Assembly: GCA_030295235.1 (NCBI GenBank)
Contig: AP026124.1
Span: 1 to 64,000 of the forward strand
From: Fistulifera solaris
Taxonomy: Eukaryota > Bacillariophyta > Bacillariophyceae > Naviculales > Stauroneidaceae
DNA length: 64,000 nucleotides
Direction of reading: 5' to 3'
Shown here piece after piece: positions 1-10,677 of the stretch (position 1 is the stretch's first letter; every line of letters begins with the position of its first letter). The notes beneath the pieces were generated by a model. That model worked only from the letters and a program-made list of their open reading frames with translations, was not told where the DNA came from and ran no database searches. The translations under genes and the position numbers were made by a program.

Positions 1-622
1 CCCTAACTCCTAACCTCTAACCTTCCTAACCCTAACCCTAACTCCTAACCTCCTAACCCTAACTCCTAACCCTAACTCCTAACCTTAACCCTAACCCTAA
101 CCTCTAACTCCTAACCTCCTAACCCTAACCCTTCTAACTCCTAACTCCTAACTCCTAACCCTAACCCTAACCCTAACTCCTAACCCTAACCCTAACCTTA
201 ACCCTAACCCCAACCCTAACCCTCAACCCCAACCCTAACCCTAACCCTAACCCTAACCCTAACCCTAACCCTAACCTCTAACCCTAACCCTAACCCCTAA
301 CCCTAACCCTAACTCCTAACCCCTAACCCTAACCCTAACCCTAACCCCAACCCTAACCCTAACCCTAACCCTAACCCTAACCCTAACCCTAACCCTAACC
401 CTCAACCCTAACCCTAACCCTAACCCCAACCCTAACCCTAACCCTAACCCCAACCCTAACCCTAACCCTAACCCTAACCCTAACCCTAACCCTAACCCTA
501 ACCCTAACCCTAACCCCTAACCCTAACCCTAACCCTAACCCTAACCCTAACCCTAACCCTAACCCTAACCCCAACCCTAACCCTAACCCTAACCCTAACC
601 CTAACCCTAACCCTAACCCTAG
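1..622. repeat. Telomeric CCCTAA repeat array at the chromosome end
   Basis: An almost uninterrupted array of CCCTAA on this strand (TTAGGG on the other) ends at CCCTAGATAAGAGAGG. Reading CCCTAA from the first base means the chromosome terminus is at or left of base 1. Variants CTCCTAA, CCTCTAA, CTTCTAA and CCCCTAA are dense in the outer 240 bases and become rare further in, apart from scattered CCCCAA units. Normally the inner, not outer, part of a telomere is degenerate, so the outer variants may be base-calling errors at a read end. Confidence 0.97.
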
Positions 623-2154
623 ATAAGAGAGGTAATAAAACAACAGTTTTACAATGTTTACATTGTGCCAAGTAGATAAGAGAGGTACTAACACAACAGT
701 TTCACAAACAGTTTTCATTACGCAATCCGAAAGCAAAAATCACGAAGCAAGAGGGTCCAAATGTGCAAATATATTTTTACAGGAGCAAAACATTGATAGA
801 TACAACAGTTTTTGCAAGTGCTCATTGTTCCTCATTCCTCTAAATTCCCTATCCCCTCTTGCATCCCTTTCCTTCTTATTCTTCCCCCTTATTCCCCCTT
901 TTTTCCTAGCTTCACTTCTTCCTCAATTCCTCCTGCTTTGATTCCTACTTCCATGTAATGCTACCACTACTCAAATTCCTACTTCCTACTTCTAAGTTAC
1001 CGCTTCTAATTCCTACTTACTACTTCTCACGCTTTCCTTGTTCCAAGTTCCATGTTCCATATCCCAATTCCCAAATTCCTAACCCTAACGCCTTCCAAAA
1101 TGACGCTTCAGTTGTCCACCTCACTACAACAAAGCTCTATGATCTTACCCAGCAATTCTACAAAGAGGACACCATTTGCATTGCTACAACATTGATCAAA
1201 GTCTGTGAAATGGATCCAAATGCACTAACTCAGAACTGCAAATGTCTTTGTTGCACAAAATAAAATTGATAGTTTGATTTGCATTTCCCCTCAATTCTTC
1301 TTCTTTCCCTCATTTCCATCATTTCCTTCTATTCCATCTTCCTTACTCCCTTGTTACTGATTCCTACTTCCAATTTACCTAGTTCTAAGTTCCATTTTCC
1401 AAGTTCCAAGTTCCATATCTCAATTTCCAAATTCCTAACCCTAACTCACGGAGTTCTTTGTCTTTGCCTTCCTCACATTACCAGGTGGTATCTCTTGGCG
1501 TTGTTGGTTTGTTGGTTTGTTTTCTTTTTTTGTTTCTCTCAATTTTGCCCTAACCCTTGTTTTCTTTTCGCGGTTCGATGATCTTCTTCAACCCGACATT
1601 TCCGGGTCACTGATAGTGATTAAATGTCGATCTGATCAATCATGGAGTTCTTGGTCTTTGCCTTCCTGACATTACCAGGTGGTATCTCTTGGCGCTTGTT
1701 GGTTTGTTTGTTTGTTTGTTTTCTTTTTTTTTGTTTCTCTCGATTCCGGATTTTCATGTGTTGCCTTTGCGATGACGTAGTTCTTTCCGAAATTTTCCGC
1801 ATGAAAAAGCAAATCGAGTCTTAGCGGTTCTATCAATCGGTGATTAGATATTCTTCGAATGCCTATCTACGTTCGCACGTCGCTACTATAGACGTAAATG
1901 TGAAGCAAGCGTTTCTTTTACTGAGTATTTCGTACCTCTTAAAATTTATTTCGAAGTGATGTTGCGCGCAAAGCGCAAGAGGGATGACGTTTGCGCTCAC
2001 GACGCGTATCCGCATCTGACGTACTCCATCGTTTGCTCTCTTGCGTCGTTTGTTCCATCATATCTACTTGATTCCACGACCGCACATCACTTCGTATATT
2101 TAGCACCTTGCATCATTCTTCTACTCATCTTAAACAACATCGCACTGAATCACC
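623..2154. other. Subtelomere and promoter region of the first gene
   Basis: No convincing gene. It begins with a 27-base direct repeat around AGATAAGAGAGGTA (near 620 and 674). It then runs as pyrimidine-rich, low-complexity sequence built from variants of TTCCTACTTC and CCAAGTTCCA, and contains a diverged 100-base duplication (listed separately). Isolated CCTAACCCTAAC telomere-like units occur near 1079 and 1434. Frames open through this stretch are repetitive and have no recognisable protein. The last 200 bases should hold the promoter and 5' leader of the aldolase gene. Confidence 0.7.
1448..1748. repeat. Diverged direct duplication in the subtelomere
   Basis: About 100 bases at 1448-1547 recur at 1641-1748, a spacing near 193 bases. 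Both copies contain GGAGTTCTT, then TTTGCCTTCCT, CATTACCAGGTGGTATCTC and a GTTTGTTTGTTT/poly-T stretch. Differences are scattered substitutions and length changes in the T-rich part. No function is visible; this is ordinary subtelomeric segment duplication. Confidence 0.75.
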
Positions 2155-3553
2155 ATGAAGTTCTCTACTGCCGCTGCTTTGTTTTTCGCGCCTTCTGTGC
2201 TCGCGTTTGCCCCCGCTCAGCCGGACTTTCCGCCCTGTCACTAGTTTGAAGTCGACAGAGGCTGCTTCGGAAACAAAGGTAAGTTGTTTCTTGCACACTA
2301 CGAGCGCGAGAAGGCGACGAATGAAGTAGGATGAACAGCTATGTGCTACTACATCACGAAGTACTTCGATTAGGTCGATAGTTTCAGCATTATGAGAATC
2401 CTTCAAGGCCATCAAACTCTTCTCTTGACCTTTTCTTATTCTTATTTTTTTCTTTCTTGATTAGGCGTTTGCCAAGCTCCCGGCTTCCATCAAGCCCGGT
2501 GTCGTAACCGGTCAAGCTTTGGTTGACCTCTTGCAGCACGCAAAGAAGGAAGGATTCGCCATCCCTGGAGTTAATATTGTTGGCTCGAACTCTATCAACG
2601 CATGCATGGAAGCTGCTGCCAAGTATGGCGGTCCCATCATGATCACTTTCTCAAAAGGAGGTGGTGCTTACATTGCTGGGAAGACTCTTAAGAACGAGGG
2701 TGACAGTGCCTCGGTTGCTGGATGCATTGCCGGAGCCAAGCACGTTCGTGAAGTTGCCAAGCTTTACGGAGTTCCTGTCGTTTTGCACACCGATCACCGC
2801 CAAAAGTCCTGGTTGCCTTGGATCGATCAGTTGATGGATGCCAACGAAGCGTACTTCAAGGAACACGGTGAACCCCTTTTCTCTAGCCACATGTTGGATC
2901 TTTCCGAAGAGCCTCTCGAGGAGAACATTGCCATCTGCAAGAAGTATTTGGAGCGCATGGCCAAGTGCAATGTTTTGCTAGAGTTCGAGTTGGGTGTCAC
3001 TGGTGGAGAAGAAGACGGTGTTGACAACAGTGACGTCGACAACGACAAGCTCTACACTCAGCCCGAAGAAGTTTACTACGCATACAAGGAGCTCGGCAGT
3101 GTCCCGAACGGTCACTTCACTTGCGCTGCTTCGTTCGGAAACGTGCATGGTGTTTATGCCCCGGGAAACGTCGAACTCCGACCCATCATCTTGCACAACA
3201 CGCAGAAATACATCCAAGAAAAGGAGGGATGCGAAGACACCAAGCCGATGATGTTCGTTTTCCACGGAGGATCAGGTAGCAGCACTGAAGACATCCAATA
3301 CGCCATCGAGGCCGGTGTTATCAAGATGAATATTGACACTGATACCCAGTGGGCCTTCTGGGATGGTATGCGCGAGTATGAAGCCAAGTACCACGATTAT
3401 CTGCAAGGTCAAATCGGCAACCCTGAAGGTCCGGACAAGCCAAATAAGAAGTACTACGATCCCCGCATGCCCTTACGCGCGGGAGAAGAAGCCATGGCCA
3501 ACCGTTTGGTAAAGGCTGCTCAGGACTTGAACTGCGTCAATGTTCTCAACTAA
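2155..3553 (+). CDS. FBA: Fructose-bisphosphate aldolase, class II, plastid-targeted
   Basis: Cleaves fructose-1,6-bisphosphate to dihydroxyacetone phosphate and glyceraldehyde-3-phosphate (Calvin cycle/plastid glycolysis). Exon 1 is 2155-2278 and exon 2 is 2465-3553; the intron starts GTAAGT and ends TTAG. Exon 1 encodes a signal peptide beginning MKFSTAAALFFAPSV and ending in AFAP, the conserved motif at the ER-signal cleavage site of diatom plastid presequences. The catalytic body has class IIA hallmarks: HTDH metal-binding motif, LEFELGVTGGEEDG, FGNVHGVY, FVFHGGSGS and the NIDTDTQWAF loop. A C5 run at 2210-2214 has one base too many for the frame: read as printed, a stop follows nine codons after AFAP; with four C the exon has exactly 41 codons and a phase-0 junction. 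I infer a consensus error. It is the first gene from the telomere. Function is firm; the presequence depends on the indel reading. Confidence 0.93.
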
Positions 3554-4205
3554 GTTTAGTCATGCATTGGAAATTCCGTTGTCTCTCTGGTTGACATCGT
3601 TGTTTAGTAACTTGATAAGTCAAATCATAACAGTTGTGTGTGGTCGCTTTTTAGCCCTGTAACGGCGTTAAAATTCTGCCTCGTCGTGGATGCTACGTGA
3701 GAATAAATCTTGTACTAGAGGCAGAATTTTAACGCCATTTCCTGGATCAAGGTATTTGTTGTCGGCCTCGTGCTACTGCTACGACCTCCTCCTAGGCAGC
3801 ACAAATGACTGGAGGCTCAAGTCTCGAGTACTGGTACTTCCGAATTTCGAACGAAAAGCACAAAACGTCCGTTGGTTTAACAAACAAAATTTCGACACAA
3901 TGACGCTGTAACCAATATAGTGGCATTGGATAACAGTTATATCTATAATTATCTTCACTCTAAAAATCCATACAAGAAACTTTCTGGAGTTGTCGTGGCG
4001 TTAAGTTACGGTTTTTAAGCGGAGTTGACGGTTGGCTTTTTGAAAAATTGAAGGACGGAGTCAGTTGCGTCGTGAGCTCCGGAAAGGACCATGGTGACCA
4101 TGAGAAAAACAAGTGTTTGAAGGGAAGAATAATGCCATAATGGGATAATGGAAAAATAATAAAATAATATTATCTGTTTTTCATAATGTGTTATGTTGAC
4201 AGAAT
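3554..4205. other. Intergenic, convergent 3' regions
   Basis: Between the ends of two convergent genes. It should hold both 3' untranslated regions. The only notable structure is the perfect inverted repeat listed separately. Short open frames here lack coding character. Confidence 0.6.
3664..3736. repeat. Perfect 19-bp inverted repeat (hairpin), 35-base loop
   Basis: GGCGTTAAAATTCTGCCTC at 3664-3682 is the exact reverse complement of 3718-3736. The transcript of either strand would fold into a 19-bp stem. It lies about 110 bases past the aldolase stop, so it is probably inside or just beyond that 3' UTR. It could be a 3'-end RNA structure, a small fold-back element, or a target-site relic. 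No terminal duplication is visible. Confidence 0.8.
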
Positions 4206-4999
4206 TTATTCTGATCCTTTTAAACGACGTTTGGTACGGCGAATTGTACCACGATCAGTCTCAGAGTATAGTTTGTCTTCTTTGCTTTCGTCAGGTGCTA
4301 TTTTCTTGTCTGGACTAGTGCTGGTTGATCCTTGATTTGTGCTTCCTACAGATTGATCAGGAGCGCCTCCTCCAGTGTTGTAGTTGCTGCCGCTCGATGT
4401 TCCCCCCTGTATACGGGGTTCCGCTCGATGTTCCCCCCTGTATAAGGAGTTCCAGAGGATGTGCCTCCTTGATTGCCGGAGCTTGAGGATCCGCATCCGC
4501 ACGGCTCTGCGAAATAATTTTGCATTGGTCTGCACATGCGATCTTCGAAATTTCCCTGTTTAGCCCACCAGTAGAGTTCTTTGCAGGTATTGACGTTAGG
4601 AAAGTCTAGAACGGCTACTAGGGTTTGATCGAGTGACGGGTACTGCCCATTCTCACACAAATTGCAGGACGAGTAAGGACCCGAAGGGTAGCTAGCTCCT
4701 TCCGATACTGTAGGATTCTGCGCGATGATTGAGGGAGTGTGATTCGGATTGCAGCAATGATCATACCACTGTCCTTGAAGTTGACGACAAAGCTGATTGC
4801 CTTGTTGAATGTTAGTGGGATCAGCCATATCAATGACCAGTTGCTGACACGTAGTGCCCTGACTATCAATTGCTAGCGTCGCACGGCCAGAAACGGGTGG
4901 GCCGCAAGAGTCACAAAGACAGCAAAGTCCGATTTCCTGATCAGCCAATGTCCTGGACGCGAGAAGACAGGTAGAGATGATTGATAATGAGAATTTCAT
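4206..4999 (-). CDS. Secreted cysteine-rich two-repeat protein
   Basis: Unknown function. The N-terminus (MKFSLSIISTCLLASRTLA) is a clear secretion signal. Two related Cys-rich modules follow: one starting CCLCDSCG and ending DHCCNP, the other starting CNLCENG and ending EPCGCG. Each has an early CxxC-like motif, a central Cys and a terminal Cys group. A Ser/Gly/Thr linker of three GGTSSGTPYT-type decamers and a charged tail (KRRLKGSE) complete the protein. Two C6 runs (4402-4407 and 4433-4438) each carry one base too many for the frame; allowing for both, the span is 263 codons plus stop and the decamer repeat becomes regular. Without that allowance the protein ends early with a nonsense tail. 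Likely an extracellular or cell-wall protein; that is inference. Confidence 0.7.
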
Positions 5000-5899
5000 C
5001 TTTGAAGTAAATAGATTGGGTCGTTCTTGCGCTTCAATATGAAATGATAAAAGTTTTGAATGTGTAAAGCAATTGTAAAGATAAACAAGGCTTGTGATGA
5101 ATAGCAATGCGAAATGTTCGCAACGTCTTTCCTCGAACAACGGCCTAAAATTTGTGAACGATCGGAAGGAGGATTTTTGAACTTTTTGCATCTGCCCATT
5201 TCGACGTTGCTCGTCGTAGGCTACGCAAGCAGATTCGCTTAAACGTGCGAGTCCCGGTCCCTACACATTATTCCAGTTTCATACTTGAAAAGGCGCGTGC
5301 ACGCAGGCCAGTCATTTGTTTTCACGGAGTATTCACTGATTGCACTAGGTGGCATCGAACAGTCTCGCCTGATGTAGGCGGTAGATCGGATTTCATGTTT
5401 CGGATAAAGACAGAAGTCAGACGGGTAAAACACTACCAACCATCGATAATCGATACTAATTACTGCATCATCATCTGTAGAATAAGTACCAGAGTAAGCG
5501 TGGAGATGTCGTCAGTGGTTGGTCGTTGGTCAAAGCACTGGCACCCACTTACAGAAAATACTACTGTCCTTGTAGAAATTTTCGACTCCGACCGTTCAGA
5601 TGCTACCGCAAACCGCAAATATGATTGATGATTGTTATATACCTAGTACTGTAGTGGTACCACATGAAAACCAAATGAAATAACTACGGTACCTGTACCA
5701 GGTAGTGTCTCAGCTGCGCAATGTAGAACGTGGAACATGTACGAGAACAACTTCGTTTCTGATGAGCTTCCTTTGATGTCTGACGTTGCATCTATGACTG
5801 AGTTTTTCTCGTCAACAAAAATCATCCGCATATAGCCATGACCCTAATAATGGTTATTGGTTATTTTTATTGCTAGATTTCCGCGTGGCCGGATCAAAG
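5000..5899. other. Intergenic, no supported gene
   Basis: Lies upstream of the secreted-protein gene and downstream of the HMG-box gene. It contains GGTACC-type palindromes at 5656-5661 and 5688-5705, about 660-700 bases upstream of the secreted-protein start. A 127-codon open frame on the + strand (5245-5628) has no recognisable domain or plausible start context, and I do not call it. Confidence 0.5.
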
Positions 5900-7341
5900 T
5901 CAAAGATCCAAGCTGAAGCAATTGAGTGGAGTTAAAGAAATTCCTCCTTGCTCAAATAGCCGACATCGATGGCCGTTTTGAAACATGGATTCTCTATAGC
6001 TTTTGATCGTCGAGATTAACTGCCGTTGCAACTGCTGGTGCAAAAATCCGTGAATTAAAATGTTTTCCGATGGCGCATTAGTGCATTCCACAAGTTCGTT
6101 CCATTGATGCGTTTTGTACAACACGAAGACCAGTGTTGCGTCTACAGAAGAATTGTCAGCAGCTATCAATAATGTTGCAAAAGGATTCCTTTGTTGCAGG
6201 CCTAAATGGCACTAGCGCTGAAAAAGAGTTGAATCAATATCAAATAGAATTGCTACGCCTTAAAAGGTCCAGTACTGCAGCGATGGATGTGCCAAGATTG
6301 GAATTTCCACCAACATTATAATTCGTCGAATTACGTACGCGCTGAAGTTCCTCAGTGGATGCAAATGCCTGATGGTCGTGTATTTGCTGATTGCTCGCAA
6401 GCAACTGGTTCATCAAAATGTGTTGCTGTTCGCGGTGTAAAATTTCTAAAAAAGCGGCTGAGGTAGTGGGATGTTGGGCAAAGAGCTGTTCTGTGTTGGG
6501 TATCTGTGTGACCTCAACACCAATTGTTGGTGATGTCGTGTCTAAAATGGCCATATGACGCCTTGCTTGCACTCCAATAAGTGACGACAGAGCTTCACCG
6601 ATACTCTGCGATTGGGGTTGGGCCATCATGGGCGCATAAGTTCCAATATTCTCTTGGGGTAAATGGTGGAGTGATGGATGAATACTATTCAAGACGGAAG
6701 AGGGGGTAGTCAGCTCGTATTGGCCTCGTGCTGCATGGTCGCCATGATTCCTATCTGAGTTCCGACTCATCTCTTCCTGAGCAGCCGCTTCGAGAAGCTT
6801 GCGCTCTGCGATTGCTTCTTTCGATTTTTTGACTTTATACTGCTTCTTTTCTTCAAGAAACTCTTTGTAATACGGGGCCGCTTCTTGCTTGTATTTTTGC
6901 TTTTCGCTTTCGGGTAGCTCGTTCCAACACTTCGAAATGCGCCTGCGGAATAAATTGTCAAAAGCGAAAAGTTGCTAACAGGTCGTGTTCCTCTGCATCT
7001 CTCACCTTCCCATCGCTAAAAAACGTTCTTTCTGTTGGGACGACTATCATTGAGAGTCTCAAAAGGTCTAGCAGTCTTTATCTGACAAACATGATACGTA
7101 CCGGGGGTATTTTCATAGTCTCTGGATCTGTTTTCAAAGCTTCCAGCCACTTAGTACGCTCGTGGCGATAAAACAAGTTATATGCACTCAAAGGACGAGT
7201 TGGTCTGCCACTCGAACTCGTTTTCTTCTTCAGCTGATGGGATGAGTTTGTATCAGAGTTACCCGACTCTGGTCTCTCTTCTTCATCTTTTTCATTTGCT
7301 TCAAATGATCTAGCTTCTTTGTTGCATTGTCGATATTGCAT
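5900..7341 (-). CDS. HMG-box DNA-binding protein
   Basis: Probably a nuclear DNA-bending or transcription factor. The HMG box is split over three exons: 7102-7341 (RPTRPLSAYNLFYRHERTKW), a 26-base micro-exon 7006-7031 encoding KERFLAMG, and an exon from 6942 (RRISKCWNELPESEKQKYKQ). All junctions are GT-AG and in phase, and the joined sequence reads as one continuous box. The 3' end is less certain. Reading through gives a stop at 6240 (322 residues). An alternative donor at 6310 and acceptor at 6202 adds exon 5900-6201, giving 399 residues. N-terminal to the box is an acidic stretch (EANEKDEEERPES); the C-terminal half is Gln/Ser-rich. The start ATG at 7341 is the only one in frame in exon 1. 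Confidence 0.78.
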
Positions 7342-8167
7342 TTCTCATAGTTCATTTCTTCTGGTTAAGCTCATTCGTTCATTTGCAAGTAGTAAAGGAG
7401 AAGAGGACGCGATCAGCTTTCCGTGTGTTTTTGCTGTGTATGTCTTGCTAGTTTGTCAGAGCTACACAAACGCCGTACTTAGCAGTTCACGTAACTGCTC
7501 GTTCGAAGGACACTCTATGATGAGAACTTCCTGCACTCCGTAACAATCATCGATTATTGATGATCGAAAGGACGAAAGTCAAGCGCCGAAGACGGAATGA
7601 AGTAGCAAAAGGCTTCGTTGGAGAATTTGAAATTCGAAAATTCCTTGTCCCGAACGGGAAGTTTTACAAGGAATTCTGGACGTTTGTCCTTTTCCGGAAT
7701 TCCTAGGTATTACTCGGAAGATTTTAACCTTAGCTAGCGGTAAGGTAATAAGGTGATCTTTCAAAAGAGACTTGTAGCCTCAGCTACAACTCAGCTAATA
7801 GAAAAATCATCACGCCATTTAACAGTTAATAGTTGCTTAAAAGGAGAGATCATCAATTAGGCCGCGCTTCACGATTTTCCCCTCTCATTATCGAGGCGTT
7901 ACAGGTCATACTCTAGCGTAGCGCTCAAATCTAAAGACATTCTGCTTCCCGATTACTGATTCTTTCTGTCAAATTGGACGACTCTCGGTTCGTGAGCCTT
8001 GAAAAACGCCTTCCGTGCTATTAAACGATGCTTTAGACTAGAGGTATTCGATATCGAGGCTTCGTAAAACAAGAATATCGCTTTGACTTAGACAAGCTCC
8101 AAAACAACCTTCGGAGTATGACACCCATATATGCACGTATTTATCTGAAATCTGTTTGAAGTATACC
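7342..8167. other. Intergenic, no supported gene
   Basis: Upstream of the HMG gene. No open frame here has recognisable content. An imperfect nested hairpin lies at 7639-7675: AATTCCTTGT pairs with ACAAGGAATT around an inner CCCG/CGGG. Confidence 0.5.
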
Positions 8168-8566
8168 TCATGGCGAACCATTCTTTTGATATCGATACTC
8201 TTCTTGTACACGGAACGGTTCTGTCAGCATCCAATTCTTTCGCTTCTTTAGTTCTCTGTCACAGCAACGCTGATAATACGCAATCTGTGTACGACATACA
8301 TCTAGTGGATTGTCTCCGGGCTGAGGTAGAGTCGGATCGTTCGCCGCAATCTGAGCAGCTTTTTCATCTACTTGCACCTTGACGTCATCGAAATAAGACT
8401 TGTGAAAGCCGGCTTTCTCCATGTCTCGGGCTCTACTCGTCGCTTCGTTTGTTAAACAGGAAAAAAGCTTTTGAGCATGGAACTCGCAGCCGGCTGGTTC
8501 AACAGGAAAATAAGGAGGTAATCGTGTCGGTCCGTCTGGTAGCTTTTGGCTCCCCTTGGATTGCAT
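8168..8566 (-). CDS. Twin CX9C (CHCH-like) protein, probably mitochondrial intermembrane space
   Basis: 132 residues, single exon. Two CX9C motifs are visible: C27-C37 (CEFHAQKLFSC) and C91-C101 (CRTQIAYYQRC), each in a predicted helix. In known families such pairs form two disulphides after Mia40-dependent import into the intermembrane space. The 53-residue gap between the motifs is longer than in classical coiled-coil-helix-coiled-coil-helix folds, where the helices are joined by a short turn, so the fold call is an inference. No classical presequence is present, as usual for Mia40 substrates. The C-terminus is charged (ELKKRKNW). Function unknown; an assembly factor of the respiratory chain is a possibility only. 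Confidence 0.65.
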   Translation of the reverse strand: MQSKGSQKLPDGPTRLPPYFPVEPAGCEFHAQKLFSCLTNEATSRARDMEKAGFHKSYFDDVKVQVDEKAAQIAANDPTLPQPGDNPLDVCRTQIAYYQRCCDRELKKRKNWMLTEPFRVQEEYRYQKNGSP

Positions 8567-10095
8567 CCAAGATACGCAAGAATACCATTATTTGGCGATG
8601 GATCCCGCTTATTAGTTAACGATAGAAGGAAGGCTTTGCAACGTTTGAGGGTGACCAGAATCAACAAATCCACCTACAAGAGTATTACTTCTACTCCGAT
8701 TAAGCCACAAGCGTCAAGAAGTCGTCAGCGGGAGCGAATAAATACTTTGTAATGATAATATGTGAACAGGGCGACGTACCGTACTATAGACGAGGACGGA
8801 TGGACGGATGGATGGACGGACAATCTAAAAGTCATCTCCTTACGTAAAATCCAGTTCTATACGAAAAAGTGTAGTAATCAGTGCCCGTGCGATGATCATG
8901 AATCAATACTGGTAGTAATGACAAATTACCGACAAAGATACAAAACAAATTGGTAAGTTTCTCCCATTTGGATTGTATCAGTCGTTGCGGCGAAAAAATT
9001 TGATAGGCAATTAATCATCTTCGCGGCCTTTGAATTGTGAGCCGTACCAGTATTTCATTCGAGCGCCGCTTTTCTCGGCTGGCTGGAAAATGAATATGTT
9101 TGGGTGGCGCAATTGGTCTTATAGATGTTGCAAACTCACTAGTCTGAAGCAAAACCGACCGGGGAGATGCACTGCAATATTGACACTTGTGAAAGCTGAT
9201 CCTTAGCGTTCCTATGAGCTAACTGCACAAAAAAGCAACGAGGCATTCAGTCAACCTTCGATGTGTGATTTTGAGGCATATCAATCTGTGGTCCTTTCGT
9301 CGAGGGAGTCAACAGCGATGGAAATTATGCTGATATGAAGCCAGGAGAAAGGGGAATTGATTGACAAAAGCAAGAGAGCTGAGGCTATTTTTTTCTTTTT
9401 GGCGTGTCTAGCTGATTTCACTGCCCGAAAGCGACATGTTTCAAATCTTGATCATTTTTTAGTCTTTTTCATTATCATGTCAAGGTTGACAGTTACGTCA
9501 ATTACCACTTTATCAACGTGCTCTTAATTTGTAGACCTGTCAAGCAGTGGCTATAATTTCAGTTAAAAGCGCTAAAGAGAAAGTATTACGTAGTAACAAC
9601 TACACGAGTCGTCATGACGAGTGTGTTTCACGATTCAAGAAATTTCGTTTCAACAGAAACTACCTGGTAGACTCTTGAAACGGTAGGCACTTGAGGTTAC
9701 GCACAAACATTCGTTACATAAGTCACACCCGCTTGTTCTACTCCGTAGTCTTTACTCGTGAAACGGTTTGTGCAATGCGCAATGCTCAGTGCCAGTACGA
9801 GAGTCGCCCAATCGATATGAGTGCCACGTTGAACACGAGCGAAGCCGAACGTTCTTTCGCATCAAAATACTTGAGTATTCGAAAGAACAGTCGAAGACAC
9901 GAAGCAAATAATAGTGTCAGCAATTGCTTATTGTGAGCTACCGAAGAACTTTTTGTGCAATTGGGCATCAAAGATACTCTAGACGAATTGAAGAATGCCA
10001 GAATCCAGAATAGACCGTGCTTGTAGGCTTGTTCAATCTCTGGGTGTTTTCTTCAGCAGCAATTTGTTTATCGTTCTCAAAACAACGATCAAACG
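8567..10095. other. Long intergenic stretch without a supported gene
   Basis: Contains a GGATGGACGGATGGATGGAC microsatellite-like run near 8797-8820 and AT-rich sequence. Open frames on both strands near 9700-9970 overlap each other and show no domain; I do not call them. Promoters of the flanking genes should lie at both ends. Confidence 0.5.
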
Positions 10096-10611
10096 ATGAA
10101 TATCAAACATCAACTGACATTGATACTGGTAGTTCCGTCCTTCACAGCTCTTCACAACAAAGCGTACAAAAGTGAGATTCTAGGTTCAATCAAATCAACT
10201 CATTGTCTTCATTTTTGAAACCCTGTTCCGGCAGCAACACCGACTTGCACACTCTTCAGCATCAATAAAATACGCGAAACTCTATGTTGCCTCGCAATCA
10301 AAAAGCCGGTCTGTGTCACATTCAATAATACCGTGCAGATTGTTACAATTCAAAGAGTTTCGAAATGGCAGATCGAGTTGTTCTGGTATACCAAGGATGA
10401 ATACGAGCAGATCAGGAACCGATGCCTGCATTCTCTTTCGAAGAAGCGATCTGGAACTTTCAAAGAGTCGTCGACGAACACTTTTCTTGGTCTTGAACAT
10501 CTTACCATAGAAAGAAAGCTACAACGAAATGTGCATCGCCGAATACGACTCATTGAATTGCAAGATGAGTTTGACACGATGAGAGTTTCCGAATCTGCAC
10601 GATCTGCGTAA
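10096..10611 (+). CDS. Small uncharacterised protein, diatom-expanded LWY/GLE family (member 1)
   Basis: Function unknown. Two exons: 10096-10171 and 10235-10611, intron GTGAGA...GGCAG (63 bases), phase 1, giving 150 residues. The pattern is VxF...V......I....LFWYTKDEYEQI, then GLEHLTIERKLQRNVHRRIR and LQDEF. I recall many short stramenopile proteins with the same order: an aromatic WY/WF-plus-acidic motif, then GLE, spaced Arg and a final Leu-Gln helix. The gene at 19458 has the same layout. The first ATG giving an in-phase exon 1 was chosen; without that exon there is no upstream ATG. Predicted soluble, no signal peptide. Confidence 0.6.
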
Positions 10612-10677
10612 CAAATTTCTTGTCGATCCACCTACATGTAAATTAATCCTGCTATATTGCTGCTACTAGAAACAATG

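Noticed and set aside
395-736. Open frame of Gly-Leu then Val-Arg repeats on the minus strand
   Set aside because: It is only the translation of telomere repeats.
4390-4450. Short direct repeats considered as a CRISPR array
   Set aside because: Only two adjacent units without spacers, inside a coding region, in a eukaryotic chromosome.
5245-5628. 127-codon open frame on the + strand
   Set aside because: No domain, no homologous pattern, and it lies where two genes' flanks should be; composition looks non-coding.
9691-9971. Overlapping open frames on both strands
   Set aside because: Neither shows a domain or splice support; mutual overlap suggests chance.
10350-10631. 93-codon minus-strand frame
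   Set aside because: Antisense shadow of the family protein at 10096.
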